DNA of 64,000 bases from Fragum whitleyi (taxonomy: Eukaryota; Mollusca; Bivalvia; Cardiida; Cardiidae). Below, in pieces: positions 12,701 through 21,485 of the stretch. The notes under the pieces were generated by a model that saw only the letters and a program-made list of their open reading frames with translations, searched no databases and had not been told where the DNA came from. Position 1 is the stretch's first letter. Each line of letters begins with the position of its first letter. The translations under genes and the position numbers were made by a program. The stretch is taken from NCBI GenBank assembly GCA_948146395.1, contig OX411543.1:59449689-59513688 (forward strand). The letters run 5' to 3'.

Positions 12701-15700
12701 GACAGAAACAAATTAAAATGACCAAGTTTCATTTAAATCAAGACAAAAAGTAAGGAGGAGTTGCTTTCACAAGGCTGCAATTTCAATAAGTCCCAGACAC
12801 AAAGTTTTAAGGGGGCATAATTCAGGGAAATAAATGAGCCATAAAATCCTTGATCCATGTACATCTACAATTATGTTGATGACATTGACCAAATTTCATG
12901 TAAATAAAGACAAAAAGTAAGGTTTTAAGGGGGCATAATTTAGGGTAAAATTAATGAACCATAAAATCCTTACTTCATGCTCATATACCAATTTCGGTTA
13001 TAACATCCACCAGTTTCATTTAGATCCGGTCAGAAACTTAGGAAGAGTTGCATTCACAAGGCTGCAATTTCAATAAGCCCCAGAGACTAAATTTTAAGGG
13101 GGCATAACTGAGGCAATAAGCTCCAGAGACTAAGTTTTTAAGAGGCATAACTCAGGCAAAAATCAACGAACCATGAAATCCTTCCTTCATGCACATCTAC
13201 CAATTGAGGTGATAACATTGACCAAGTTTCAAGAAGATCCATCCAGAAACTTAGGAGGAGTTGCGTTGACAAGAAAAAACTGAGGCAATAAGCCCCAGAG
13301 ACTAAGTTTTTAAGTGGCATAACTCAGGCAAAAATCAACGAACCATAAAATCCTTCCTTCATGCACATCTACCAATCGAGGTGATAAGATTGACCAAGTT
13401 TCAAGAAGATCCATCCAGAAACTTAGGAGGAGTTGCGTTGACAAGAAAAGTGGACGGACGGACGGACTGACGGACGGACGAACGGATGGACGGGCGGACA
13501 GACGGAGAAGATGACGCCCATATACGTCCGCCTCCGGCGGCGTATGAAAATGCAGTTACACGATTATGCCATTCGAACCTTTAAAATGAGTGGTTATACA
13601 TATTCAGTTTTTCGAAAATTAACTTGCGAAATGAAATGTGGATATAATCAAAATGTAACCATTTAGCATTTTAACGTTCTCCTACCGTCTTGAAAAAAAT
13701 AGTCTAATTTTCAGCCATTTATAATCACATATAGAGTTATAGTTACTCAAATTCGAGAGTTGGTAATAAAAAGCACCGCTCTACCATGACAAGATATATG
13801 ATGTACGGTATCAATATGAGGGGAAAAAACTTTTTTTAAGATTGCATTATGAAATTGCAATATGATATAGTATCGTCACAAAAGAAGTTGACGTCCAGCC
13901 ACAGAGCATTCGATTTTTAACCCATACAGCCTTTATCGGAAAAGGACCACAATTCATGTTTCTTCCATATTATGGATATTTTTAGGAAACAAAGAAATTG
14001 GGTGTACATATATTCGTGAATATATTAAATAGAGGACGATCGATTGTTTCAGAATAAGACCGATTTATATTTCAATTAGTGAATACGAAAGGCAATATTT
14101 CCCGAGAGACTTAAGTGAAAATATAGCTTTTGTTGTTCATAAAATAAAATATCAATCGATTTACTTGAAAAACAAACAATGATTCTATTTTTTAAATAAA
14201 AAATGACAAAATGTGAAAACCATGGAACGATTTTCTAAAGATGCGTCATTTAGCTCGTTATTAGTTTACTTTGCTCCGCTTTGATAACGTGAAAAACGGT
14301 GAAATGAAAGAAAGCTGTGTATATTTTTGAGAATATCACTGGTTTGGCACCGAGTTAATAAAGGTGCAATTTACCGTTATTCTTCGATAATTCGACAAAA
14401 AAAAAAAAAAAAAAAACATTACAGAATATTTCGTTAATTGGAAAGAAATCATCCAGTTACCACAAATCAATGAAAGGCTCTGCACATCCAGTTTTGCTTA
14501 CTTTTTAGAAATCATTTCAACAGGTCATGCGCCAAAATAGGAAAACTACTTACGAACATAGACAGCGCTTCCAAGAATTCCATTGTTTGGGTGCGGTACG
14601 GACACATAAACAGCAGTGTTGTCATAGCGATAGGTTCCGCCACCCCAGGGTATATTATCGTCGTCATCCCTTATTTGGATTCCTAAAAAAATATATGAGC
14701 CAGTGCGTGACATTTTCAACAATTTCATGTATGTGTGATAGACATTTAGCTTAGCTGACGACAATACAATGCTTTGAATAAATCGCACGCGACAAAATGA
14801 GTTAGTAACTACCTATTGATCACGCAGTCTAGACTCGGATCAGACTGTGCGGAAGCGCAGGCTGTTCTGAGTCTTTGTGTTGCGCACAAGTTGAATAGTT
14901 GGAATGATCACGAACAGGATTAAATAACATTTAAATCTCAACTACAATGAATGATTGCAGGACTAAGTGGACCAGCCATAAGCCTTTGTAATAACAGAGA
15001 CCTCAAACAGATTCGTAAACACGAAGCCGATCTGTGCTTATGTTTTCGCTGCAGATATATACTGAGCGCAAAAAGTTTAGTCGTTACCTCTTCGATGGTA
15101 TATATTTCACGATGTGATTCATCTTTCACAAAGAAGCCGACATTAGTTAAATTTCTGTTCATTTCCCTTCAAGAATCCCATCATTTTGTTTTGTTACACT
15201 AAACTGGTTAGCCGTACCGACATGATTTTGAAAAGAACGGTAAAATTGAAAAGTCACACAGTTTTAAAATAGGACGTTACTTCCAATTTGTATCATATTA
15301 AATTTTTTCCTGTGATCAACATCATTTTCGGGTATTTTGTCGCAATAAAAAAGAAATTGGTTAGAGTATGGGATCTTTCAGACGTCTCTATAGCATAATC
15401 TTTAGACCCATCTCACAAAAATGCAACAATTGCTTTAACAGAGTTAATTTTTCACAAAATTGTTGATCGGGAAGGAAAAAAAGTTTTTCTGTTTCTTTTT
15501 ATCCTCAGAAATTGAGTTTTTGCACTTTTTGCACTTTTCTGATTAAGCGATCATTAACGTTTTGTCGACGGAACGGGGACGTTTATTTTACACGTTTACT
15601 TGTAGGTTCTTTTCAATTGGCTTCCATAAATAAAAAATTAAGACATTAATGTTCAACAATGATGTTTTGATCGATTGCAACTAATTTGGATGATGAAAGC

Positions 15701-18449
15701 ATTCCACTTTTTAACGCAACGTCATGACCTTCGGCTATCCTCTTATTGTCGTTTAACAAGATCTGTAAATTGAAAGCGGGTCATACCATGTCAATATTTA
15801 TTTACAATGAACCATATGACTATAAAAACACAAGTCGCAGAATCTTAAGTCAATTTTTATCATCTTCGAAATATGTACACCGTATTCGATATGTCCATGC
15901 GGTATACATTTGATTTACGTCATGTCAAAAGTTCGCTCTTTTTCGAAGGATGTTTTACATTTAAGTGTTAAATGTTTATCCGGAATAAGAGTATTCCAAT
16001 AAGACAAAAAAGGAAATTAAGTCATTTTGTAACACCCAGATATCGACCAAGAACGTAAAATCCACATTAACTTCACTTTAGACGTGTGTATCCGAGTTAA
16101 ATTAAAAAGTCATGACAAAAAGAACGCCAATATGATGCCAAATATATTTCAAAAGAAAACTTTCGTTAAGCTGTATTGGTTGACTTCTTTGTAATGTTAT
16201 AAAAAGTGCGACTAAATTTTTTGCGTTCAGTATAGATAAATCTCTTTTTTTTTTTTTTGTCCTGCAAAAGAATTTTCATACCTCTATAGCTTGGTTCATT
16301 AAACCCAAGATTAACCTTTGTTGAAAACGTGTTTAAAACCATAAATTTACCCAATATGAGTTGCATTCGATGTCGTTGGTGTTATATTCCAAAAAGAGCA
16401 TGTGCAATGCTTAGTTGGACTAAAAATGAAATTACCTGTTGCAGGAAATATATACTGGTTATTATTGCCATCCGTAGCCTTCACCATGACGTCAACGAGT
16501 AAAGGTACCTCCCCCAGTCCATGATTGACAGTGGTTGTTGCACTCCCGAAACTGTTGGTGTTTAGCGTTATCCATGAACTCTTGAAATCGTAGGTCATGA
16601 ACAATCCATTGGCTGTTATATTCAAAATATTTCATAAATATTTGGCCAGATTACTGAACAAAAGTTTAGACCTAACCTCAGGGTTAACAATATAAATATA
16701 ATGGTTAACCCCGAGCTTAACACTAAACTTTTGTTATGCAAACGGGTCTTGCAAATGACCACCGAAATCTTGCTTTACTGTACATGCCACATTTTTTTTC
16801 TTTACCACATGTCTCTTAAAAATCTGATAATGTTTTACCTATAATCAATCGCAATGAAAACGCACCATTTAATAATGTGAATATTAATGCATTTTACCTC
16901 ATATTTCACAAGTTAATAAATATTTCCTAATTCTAACAGCATTTCGGGACCCCAATAAAAATCATTCCTAAATACAAGACGCGTCACCTGAACTCGGCGA
17001 CAACTGCACATGTCGCGTTTCGTGTTTTTTTATTGTTAGTAAATGTTTTATCTATAGTCAATCGCAATGAAAACGCACCTTTTGTTAATGCGAATTTTAT
17101 GTTTATTGAGTTCATGGTAAAATGAGCAAGTTGTTATGTTACCGTGGATTGAATACTTTGCAGAGAAGATACATACAATGTTGTCTTTCTTAAAGATATA
17201 TATGTAGGTTCAGTTAACAGTTCGGTTCCTGTTTTTTCTTATAAATCCGTGTATTACATGGTCTATCATAGATAGTTTCACTTGAACGTTGATACTATTA
17301 AAGTCAGAGTTTGTGATAGCATTTGTAAACAGTCGGGCGGTGCGTTTTCGTTACGTATGAGTTAACATTTATATTGAACGAGGTTCGTCCAACTTAGATG
17401 AAAATAACAATATTGAATCAACTTCCTTAATTTTCATTCAAAACTTACTCCACACGCCCAAATCATTCCAAAATCATTCATTTTGGTAATTTCGCGATGA
17501 TGTTAGCTAAGTCGTAAAAGTAAATTCAAGAGAATGTATATTGTACATGTTGGGATTTACAGACTGAAGTTTTATAACGATCGAAAGTCTATCACCTATC
17601 ATATACGTATAGGCGCAATAATTTGTGCTATTCTCACTAGCCGAAATATCATAATGATGCGCGATTCCATGCGCATGAAAAATAATCATGAATGATTAAT
17701 TTCTTCGACTTCACCAAAATCTTCGTGCTGTCGATCTACTAATGCAGACACAAACTAGAGCTGTTGCGTGATCCCCCCCCCCCAAAAAAAAAGTAAAAAT
17801 AAATAAAATCGGACGCTTGCTTTAGTTATGGGCAACAATCGTTTAAAATTAAATGATTTTAGGTCAATTATTTCTTGGGTGAGAGTCTAGAAACTAAACG
17901 GCCGCTACGAAATGATGGATGGACGGACATGTTGGATTAAATAAATATCCCTCGTCTACTGTGTTTGTGTGAGTGTGTGTGTGTGTGTGGGGGAGCTTTA
18001 GAGTCGGTGGCTCTTTTCATCTGTCGCCTCACAAAAAGGTATATAATTTGATACTTATTGTGTCCGTAAGGATTCGTGCTTTCTGATTGGCCTTTTTTTC
18101 ATGAAAGTAATTTTGAGTACGCATCTTTTATGTAAGTTTGCGCATGAAGTAGTCCCGAAAGAAACTGTCTCACTATGGATAGTTTTTTTTTTTACATTTT
18201 AGCTTCATAGTATTAAATTACATGATATGATGAGAGTTTTTTTTATTTCATTGAGATATGAAACTAAAATTCTTATCACACTTTTGTTTGATTCGGCTTC
18301 ACATTCTTTTTCAGTGTGATTCGGTTTTTATTTTCATACCTCGGTGAAATAAATCCTCCTTCCGTCTCTTAGTTACTTACAGGCTTTTGTCGGGCGTAGA
18401 TTGGTATTAACTAGGAACAGAAGAAACACAACGATGGGAGTTCGCATAT
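496..18449 (-). CDS. Secreted modular repeat protein gene, six exons, 3' part outside window
   Basis: Six exons read leftward: 18447-18381, 16612-16436, 14682-14554, 11075-10971, 2041-1845 and 748-496. Each junction has GT-AG signals, and the phases (1, 1, 1, 1, 0) join without a stop to give 309 residues. Residues 1-22 form a signal peptide with core IVVFLLFLV, so the product is probably secreted. The rest contains three related modules of about 90 residues. Each has a 'HGLGE-x-P-(L/V)-L' type segment, a glycine/asparagine-rich turn (DGNNN, DPNTG, SGANN) and a 'GG-x-TY-x-Y' strand. I do not recognise a named domain; the pattern suggests a beta-rich extracellular repeat, which is inference. 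The last exon ends at a plausible phase-1 donor, so more exons lie left of position 1. Introns carry MITEs and an antisense LINE. No TATA box or polyA site was identified. Confidence 0.75.
1182..1606. mobile_element. MITE with TA flanks and long central hairpin
   Basis: The ends read TA-CAGTCAATCTTG and CAAATTTTACTG-TA, which are imperfect inverted repeats flanked by TA as in Tc1/mariner-type elements. The centre (about 1387-1470) is a hairpin with arms of about 40 bp; its inner 11 bp GAATCGTCTCA pair perfectly with TGAGACGATTC. No transposase ORF is present. Confidence 0.6.
1706..1822 (-). repeat. GAGGTAAT-family repeat, copy a (reverse)
   Basis: Reverse copy of a dispersed family that contains 'ATCGTGAAATTGA', 'GAAATTGAATGAGTG' and 'TAATCCAATATCG'. 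It faces copy b across exon 5. Confidence 0.65.
1845..2041 (-). CDS. Exon 5: second module end and third module start
   Basis: The acceptor is CTGTAACAG and the donor GTAAGT after GTT TGG. Length is 197 nt, phase 1 in and phase 0 out, 65 whole codons. It contains GGDGIGWDVSLLTGNLEIYA, a possible N-glycosylation site NVS, and a third-module segment ending ETYTKVW. The exon lies between two inverted copies of the GAGGTAAT repeat, and its acceptor falls at the edge of the right copy. Confidence 0.75.
2043..2335 (+). repeat. GAGGTAAT-family repeat, copy b with partial second unit
   Basis: Starts CTGTTACAGTTAACAACATCG and contains GAATGAAATTGAATGAGTG, then the foldback pair GGTAATCCAATATCG / AGCAATGTGTATTACC. 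A second partial unit follows from about 2220. Other copies are near 2716, 17405, 19966, 24108, 31382 and 57921. Confidence 0.65.
2716..2900 (+). repeat. GAGGTAAT-family repeat, copy c
   Basis: Starts TGTAACAGTTAAATACC and ends with the same GAGGTAAT...TTACCTC foldback. It lies directly before the presumed 5' UTR of the LINE. Confidence 0.6.
3347..5386 (+). CDS. LINE ORF1 protein (coiled coil, RNA-binding-like)
   Basis: 679 residues. The first 200 or so show no known motif. About residues 210-345 form a long heptad-rich coiled coil (LKSQLNLCQSDILSLQREKA region), probably for multimer formation. Residues 345-500 are polar and low in complexity (S, N, Q, H). Residues of about 505-600 contain RFYVGGFKPSITIPRF and, later, FWPEGVICRPW, resembling the RRM-like domain of LINE ORF1 proteins. 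The tail is rich in Asp, Arg and His. By analogy with other LINEs the product would coat element RNA. The ATG at 3347 follows an A-rich context (AGCAAAATGA). It precedes ORF2 by 63 nt on the same presumed bicistronic RNA. No stop or frameshift interrupts it. Confidence 0.8.
   Translation: MNTETGENYANLTPMSMPVPSLIPIICSSSQITPGQRQQCADESLLIDDSQTCVKQLFTSNHDNVSVSPNCLNAIHDDGRTYESPPKDFNWALVDKIQQIFRCLTKTSFLSQIIADAHSREEELEEIRNNVFGACLKLQGYPYPKDVELKRRKKTRNGESVIDKLACDIYTLTSVLDNQSFDELKTILSLPKSFGRADANTPTCDPQINTVMHEMKLLKSQLNLCQSDILSLQREKAALQKSLNDEFRSVRSDMNKMRTEFSEELNTIKCHVQRIDDDKSSGVVSLKTKMKLLNDELSQNKICAENEIKVVYDKISSVSKKIDSHCGKIESKINEIKRRQNQSFQKPNEKGDNCMTNSACPNSGDQSYINQDRSYRDVLVCEGDRVRSNSSSPVQVENNYTPPQSVTVGQVNSARDYSASPVKTVWGNQGHPSSEYDTHVLTNNEQIRSHQNNARQIPVHVSSLRPPHVVGNAQTHTRTNASTHNFQQKSGGNTGEKDNMDDFTEFVIKKTKRFYVGGFKPSITIPRFTKYVTDRGLKVTMVRIFRTRNTRSVVIRLNVEAPNSSWLTESGFWPEGVICRPWLTKNAYQKQVHSNSQDKSNDNADDYYDLRDDVNVMQRRRRSNWRYNKDARSNRMYDHSDDRDYHRPHSHDRNHGDVDDDDNDGYSSQWNASRNLQGY
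5421..5446 (+). other. T-runs in the gap between LINE ORF1 and ORF2
   Basis: A 14-nt T-run, one G and a 9-nt T-run lie in the 63-nt gap between the ORF1 stop and the ORF2 start. Confidence 0.6.
5450..8914 (+). CDS. LINE ORF2: APE endonuclease and reverse transcriptase
   Basis: About 1,154 residues from the ATG at 5450 (a second ATG is at 5465). The N-terminal APE-like endonuclease shows CSWNATGL, ISEHWL, VLMGDFNAHL (about residue 155), SLIDHVLIS and SSHRPVV. The reverse transcriptase has YRAITLSSSILKLYE, FLDARQAFDRVWHEGL (first catalytic Asp, about 635), QGTRQGGVLSPFLYLLYINS and FADDMALLS (catalytic Asp pair, about 735). The C-terminus carries C-x2-C-x11-H-x4-C (about 1058), a motif common in LINE ORF2. 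No RNase H domain is evident. All key residues are present, so the protein could be active in target-primed reverse transcription. The 'GTRQGG' box differs from the 'GVPQGS' of the other LINE in this window. Confidence 0.9.
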   Translation: MFLIKMCSWNATGLMSSAYYLSKLLDYEAIDICGISEHWLYPSDLYFLDSIHPSYKSMGVCDSDLNIYRGRRVGKGGVALLWRKSLNHLITPLCIENDRIIGIQFQMSRDEYIYILQVYLPSANHSIVLYRDFIETLYNLVSMYSQIGKVVLMGDFNAHLNGTSFVKQIDQRGIALCEFASLLNLFIVTTQPICTGADSSYVSYDKRCRSLIDHVLISEDLISNITYCHMLDDHCLNVSSHRPVVFHLNLSSSAQRPDDLNAHSPDAVSWKRVSSRDTACYSNYLSLNLKMSSLQPPNENIHAFIDNLYDDIVSNINFASKNCLPHTKYRYFLKPYWSAGLKQYHALMRQKRRAWVESGRPRGFQFHSYKEYKDTKRMFRKHHRVCSTQFLQKTNEEIDNACSIDSPLFWRLFNVKRNSSQQNNSSNGIKFNGSLFRGSERICKEWGRHFETLYSDTDSLNYDQSHFDTVSNYVNHLKMDKVKHNYDHILSDELEASLALMKPGKMCGYDKVYTEHLKYGGETLLYYLTVLFNLMYSESYVPQSMKYGIVLTLYKGGGKPKCDPSSYRAITLSSSILKLYEHVILKRLQKSVQIPLHPLQGGFQAQMGSSMTSFILSECISFCEEMESKLYVCFLDARQAFDRVWHEGLFYKLHNEFGVNTTLLNAIIALHENMQSSVFFNGFNSAWFPIKQGTRQGGVLSPFLYLLYINSLIELLVKSKLGFQIEGKSFCSPSFADDMALLSLSCNSLQSMIDLCYQYSRKWRFQYNSSKCAVVTFNESKLSFKNRPKSWCIGQDQIEEIDCYTHLGIYYHKYNKPSYSVKLIDRKLRGTFYGLIKDGLHKNGLNPLTGLKIYESIVIPKALFGCELLPLLSERESLSLERSHRLCLKQIQGLNLRSRTDVVLGLIKSLPIESQIHKRKLAFLGQLCRLERSCAVTEMFLLRMCAYLSGLSRVGFIPDIVVLLQKYDFPHILSDYCSSFSFPGKIMWKKLCCVKISNHFINEWDSRTSTDQFKFFKQIQGQFNTNSIWHYASSHPNLLKACFSVAQLIVFLTHFEQKCSRCGANDIQVSLTEHILTECVRVYDCSVHFLQKIRSLFPTDVTQSLLSMNSKDFIHALFGINLQFYLVLGDNFRSFYCTVVLFLHRAWLDYRKPI
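9522..9654. mobile_element. Foldback MITE, about 130 bp
   Basis: Almost the whole element is one palindrome: CTGTGTTCAGGATG...CATCCTGAACGCAGG at the ends, and CCGCTTTGCACGTGCAC / GTGCAAAGCG at the centre. The same core recurs twice at 12306-12571. Confidence 0.7.
10434..10708. mobile_element. ATGTGACCC-family MITE, copy 1
   Basis: Inverted ends ATGTGACCCGCC... and ...GACGGGTCTCACAT. The core palindrome CCCTAGTCAGACTGCGCGG / GCGCAGACTGTCTAGGG is shared with other MITE families here. Further copies lie at 20715 and 35876. Confidence 0.6.
10971..11075 (-). CDS. Exon 4: second module, N-terminal half
   Basis: The acceptor is CTGTTTACAG and the donor GTATAT. Length is 105 nt, phase 1 in and out. 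It encodes 34 whole codons with HGLGETPVLTVARIQDPNTG, which parallels exon 2. The split Leu codon with exon 3 and Gly codon with exon 5 both resolve cleanly. Confidence 0.78.
11735..12004. repeat. Foldback repeat
   Basis: Inverted arms CCGAGGTTATAAAACTTTTC and GAAAAGTTTTATAACCTCG lie near the two ends. A diverged arm-like fragment is also present near 40,850-40,900. Confidence 0.55.
12306..12571. mobile_element. Foldback MITE, interrupted by a related foldback
   Basis: Ends GCCCTGCGTTCAGG and CCTGAACGCAGGGC. The arms GTGCAAACAG / CTGTTTGCAT and the centre TTTTCCAATTGTACC...GGTGTATAATTGGAAAA pair once the inner insertion (12341-12471) is removed. Confidence 0.65.
12341..12471. mobile_element. 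Nested foldback MITE (same family as 9522-9654)
   Basis: Starts CCCTGTGTTAGGGATG and ends CATCCTGAACGAAGGG, with the core CCCCGCTTTGCACGTGCAC. Flanking CAG/TAG may be a 3-bp target duplication. Confidence 0.6.
12700..13548 (+). mobile_element. Tandem-core element with GGAC-rich tract and terminal hairpin
   Basis: Repeats of 'ACCAAGTTTCA...AGGAGTTGC...AAGGGGGCATAACT', then a GGACGGAC tract at about 13450-13505, then the hairpin CGTCCGCCTCCGGCGGCG followed by TATGAAAA. The layout matches the other tandem-core families in the window although the sequence differs. Confidence 0.6.
14030..14400. repeat. Dispersed repeat, related to 26985-27350
   Basis: Shares 'ATTTATATTTCA.T.AGT', 'GTGAAAATATAGCTT' and 'ATTTCACTGGTTTGGCA'-like segments, in the same order, with the 26985-27350 copy. 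Confidence 0.5.
14554..14682 (-). CDS. Exon 3: first module, C-terminal half
   Basis: The acceptor is TTTTTTAG and the donor GTAAGT. Length is 129 nt, phase 1 in and out. It encodes 42 whole codons with an acidic run DDDD followed by WGGGTYRYDNTAVYV. A copy of the GAGCCTGTGCGTGACA MITE begins 14 nt upstream of the first exon base, just outside the acceptor. Confidence 0.78.
14697..14922. mobile_element. GAGCCTGTGCGTGACA MITE, diverged copy
   Basis: The left end GAGCCAGTGCGTGACATTTTC abuts the exon 3 acceptor region. The core GATCAGACTGTGCGGAAGC is present and the right end is degraded. Confidence 0.55.
15230..16330. other. Intron 2 sequence without recognised features
   Basis: AT-rich intronic DNA. 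No exon, tandem repeat or inverted-repeat element that I could support. Confidence 0.4.
16436..16612 (-). CDS. Exon 2: first module, N-terminal half
   Basis: The acceptor is ATAACAG at 16613 and the donor GTAATT at 16435. Length is 177 nt, phase 1 in and out. It encodes 58 whole codons including NHGLGEVPLLVDV and DGNNNQYIFPAT. The HGLGE-x-P motif recurs in exon 4. Confidence 0.78.
16656..16736. repeat. Foldback repeat upstream of exon 2
   Basis: The arms ACAAAAGTTTAG..CTAACCTCAGG and the matching CCGAGCTTAACACTAAACTTTTGT enclose GGTTAAC/GTTAACC, making a near-palindrome of about 80 bp starting 44 bp from the exon 2 acceptor. Confidence 0.55.
17405..17515 (-). repeat. GAGGTAAT-family repeat, copy d (reverse)
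   Basis: Contains AATTTTCATTCAAAACTTACTCC and GGTAATTTCGCGATGATGTTA, the reverse complement of the family. Confidence 0.5.
18381..18449 (-). CDS. Exon 1: signal peptide
   Basis: The ATG is at 18447-18445. It encodes 22 residues, MRTPIVVFLLFLVNTN then LRPTKA, which is a short charged start followed by a hydrophobic core. It ends after 'GCC T' at a GTAAGT donor (phase 1). A CAG lies 2 nt before the ATG and could be an acceptor, so a non-coding 5' exon may exist upstream. The first base joins exon 2 as a Ser codon. Confidence 0.72.
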
Positions 18450-19262
18450 CTGTGAGACAAAAGTTAAACAAGAAATATTCTTTAAAAGAGGCAAACTTCA
18501 AATATTCGAAATATAAATTGGTAATTTTTTAAAGACGAAGTATCCAAATTCACGCCTTCCACCTAATTTACGCAGTACTCCGTATATTATACGTGCAATT
18601 ATTGACACATCAACAATTCCAAAATCCTTGCATCGCTGGACCTTGACATCCAGTCCTGAAGCGTCTATCACCTCTGGGCCTTTATCGACACAGAAGTGAC
18701 AGAACACCATAATGTTTAAAGGTACGACGCCCGTTTTTAGGCGATTACTCGTTAAACATAAAATTCTTTATCACTTCTGTATCTTTTATTTGATAGTATA
18801 AAAGTTGAGATTAAAAAGGAGCAATATGAAGACGTATATTGCTCTTTCGATATATTTCGTAGGGGAAAATATTTTCTAGTTTGATCTTTCTTTCCACATG
18901 CAATGTAATTATTCAAATTACATATATACATTTTTTAATCATTAATCCTTATTCTTGTACAATTTCCAACGTTTGACTTTACAAGTTTGTGAAACAGCCT
19001 CTATCCCTTCTATCCCATTAATGCTATATTAAATCAAAATAATACATATTTACCTTATATTTCACAAGTTAATATCCAATGTTTCCTAATTCTACCAGCA
19101 TTTCGTGACCCCACTGAAAACTTTCAGGTGAATTTAAATCATACCAAAATACAAGACGCGTCACCTGAATTCGGCGACAACTGCACATGTCCAGTTTCAT
19201 GTTTTTTATTGTTAGTAAATGAAGATGGAAAAATTACAAAAATATACAAACAACTCATATTT

Positions 19263-19499
19263 GAGCCTGTGCGTGACATTTCCAACAATTTGAAGTATTC
19301 CTGAGGTACAAACATTGAATAGCGTAAACAAACACTTATTGTAAATATAAAGTTACCAGATTGCCTATCGATACTTAGAGACCTTATCTATCTTTTAGCG
19401 CAGAGTGGAGACTCTGGTCAGACTGTGCGGATGCACAGGCTGGTCAGAGTCTTTGCTTTGCACATATTTGAAATTGTTGGAAATCTCACGCACAGGCTC
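19263..19499. mobile_element. GAGCCTGTGCGTGACA MITE, well-preserved copy
   Basis: The terminal inverted repeats of about 29 bp (GAGCCTGTGCGTGACATTTC / GAAATCTCACGCACAGGCTC) are nearly perfect. The centre has the palindrome CTCTGGTCAGACTGTGCGG / GCACAGGCTGGTCAGAG. Length 237 bp, non-coding. Confidence 0.75.
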
Positions 19500-19965
19500 A
19501 TTTCATTTTTGAGGTTGTATGGGCAAGTAATAAATATAACGTTTTGAAACGGATCTGCGAGGACTGGGGTGGGAGATATTGTTAAGGATATACAGATCTG
19601 CAATAACCTTCTGACATTTTTTTCTTTATCTACAGCATTGTCTTTTTTCGCGAGCGACGTTCGGTTATATACGGTTAGATGTAGTTGTATATATATATGT
19701 ATACATGTATACCGGAAGAAACAGCTTAGAGATCATCGCGGTTATAGTAATGAACCCTGAATATTTCTGTCTTGACTCGGGGTTAAGAAAAACAAGTCAG
19801 TCGTATCTTGGTCTTTACCGCCCGATCATTTTACTTATCGGACTTTCGAAAAAAATACTCACAGTTACAGCATCCAGAGCTCTTAGTACTTGGACTTTAA
19901 TGCAAATTGTCATGACTTTATTCAGCATGACAAAGGATTTATATATCATGGCATTGGTCAATTTG

Positions 19966-20060
19966 CTCGGTGTACAACATCGTGTAAATGATAAGGTGAA
20001 TGATTTTGAAATGAAATTGAATGAGTGCGATTAACAAGTTTGTCATCAAATGAAATGGAG
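19966..20060 (+). repeat. GAGGTAAT-family repeat, copy e (partial)
   Basis: Contains ACATCGTGTAAATGATAAGG and GAAATGAAATTGAATGAGTG, then loses similarity. Confidence 0.45.
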
Positions 20061-20714
20061 TTAACAATTTGATCATTTTGACCAAAAGGACAATATGCCC
20101 CCCCCCCCCTTTTAAAAACATCTACGTATTTTTATGTTTAAACTTCTTCGCGTTTAAAATCCGCACCGGCCAGTTACATCGTAAAATGTTTTTAACCGAT
20201 CTGAATGATTTTTCGATCGTTTTTCGGTATCTTTTTTGTCGTATTGAACGATTTGAAGCGTTCTTGCGTGTTTTAACATTGACGGGAACGCTGAAAGAGC
20301 GGTTTACAAATGATTTATCGAGGTAAAAGTTAAGTTCCCGATGTTATTGTTAGTTTGTTCAGCCATTCGACTCTTCCTCGTGATCTTGAATTTAGACGGC
20401 GAATACAAACAACCTCATCTGGCAAGTTTCATGTCGAGGTCATTTATGTAAATCAGTGTTATAAATACATATGCAATGACAGAAATTCTATTCATCATTC
20501 ACTTTTCAGATGACCAAAAAGTAAATCGGCTTAACTTTCTGGCCAAATTAAGCTAATCCCGTTGGGTAATATACATTATACTGAAGTGATAATCTGTTTA
20601 ATTTGGGTTAATCGGTTAGGGGTCCTCGCAAACTAAAGATTCATGCTATCCGACAAGGTATTCTATCTCCCATTTAATTTCGCGTCGCTCTGTTTTTATA
20701 TCAAATCGCAATCG

Positions 20715-20953
20715 ATATGTGACCCATCATGCGAGGAAGAACCACATTTGAATTGCGTAAAGTATCGATCCTGGCCAGACTATTGTCAAGCGCTTCTAGT
20801 AGATTTTCTGCTTCCAGAGAGATCCTTCTAACTTCCTACATGTTTATTGTTCATACGCGGTCTCTAGTTGATCTATTCTGGATCCATCTCTCAATAATAT
20901 ATTCATATTAAGGAGTTCGCATATGGTTCTTTTTCGCGTGTTGGGTCCAATAT
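20715..20953. mobile_element. ATGTGACCC-family MITE, copy 2
   Basis: Ends ATATGTGACCCATCATGCGA and TTTCGCGTGTTGGGTCCAAT, inverted to each other. Length about 239 bp. Confidence 0.6.
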
Positions 20954-21485
20954 AATAAACAATTAAACTAGATGTGTCTCTACGCTGCATAAACTTGATT
21001 CTCTGTTTTTTACCAACTGAAGACTGTTTCTACACCGAAACAAATTTTTAATCAAGATATACAACAGTACGTCAACATTGAGCAGATTGAAGACGTCGCC
21101 GACGTCAAATAAAGTTTTTTGTTATTGTCCATTGATCAATTCAATTGAATATTCATTTTTTTTCATAATTGATGTATATGTAAGAACAAAGTTTTATTTT
21201 ATCAAGGTTTTTTTATCGATAAATAAATATATTACATTGATCGATAGAAGCCTGACCAGCGCAAGAATAATGATAAAAATAAACAATTTCATTCCTTGGA
21301 TAGATTGCTGATCAAATTAATTCTGATGTATTTCTTACAAACTAGAGTTGTGACAAAGCAGACTAATGCCTCCTCTACCAGACCTTTTCCCAGTTAAAGT
21401 GCTATCAGTTTTAAAACTTTCCTGTTTTGACCTGTCCAAATTCAAAGGTTTTGCAGACGAAAATTTAAAGTGGATTTAATTTGAA

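Noticed and set aside
19705..20034. 109-residue plus-strand frame.
   Set aside because: Its end is made of the GAGGTAAT-family repeat (HRVNDKVNDFEMKLNECD). No family match.
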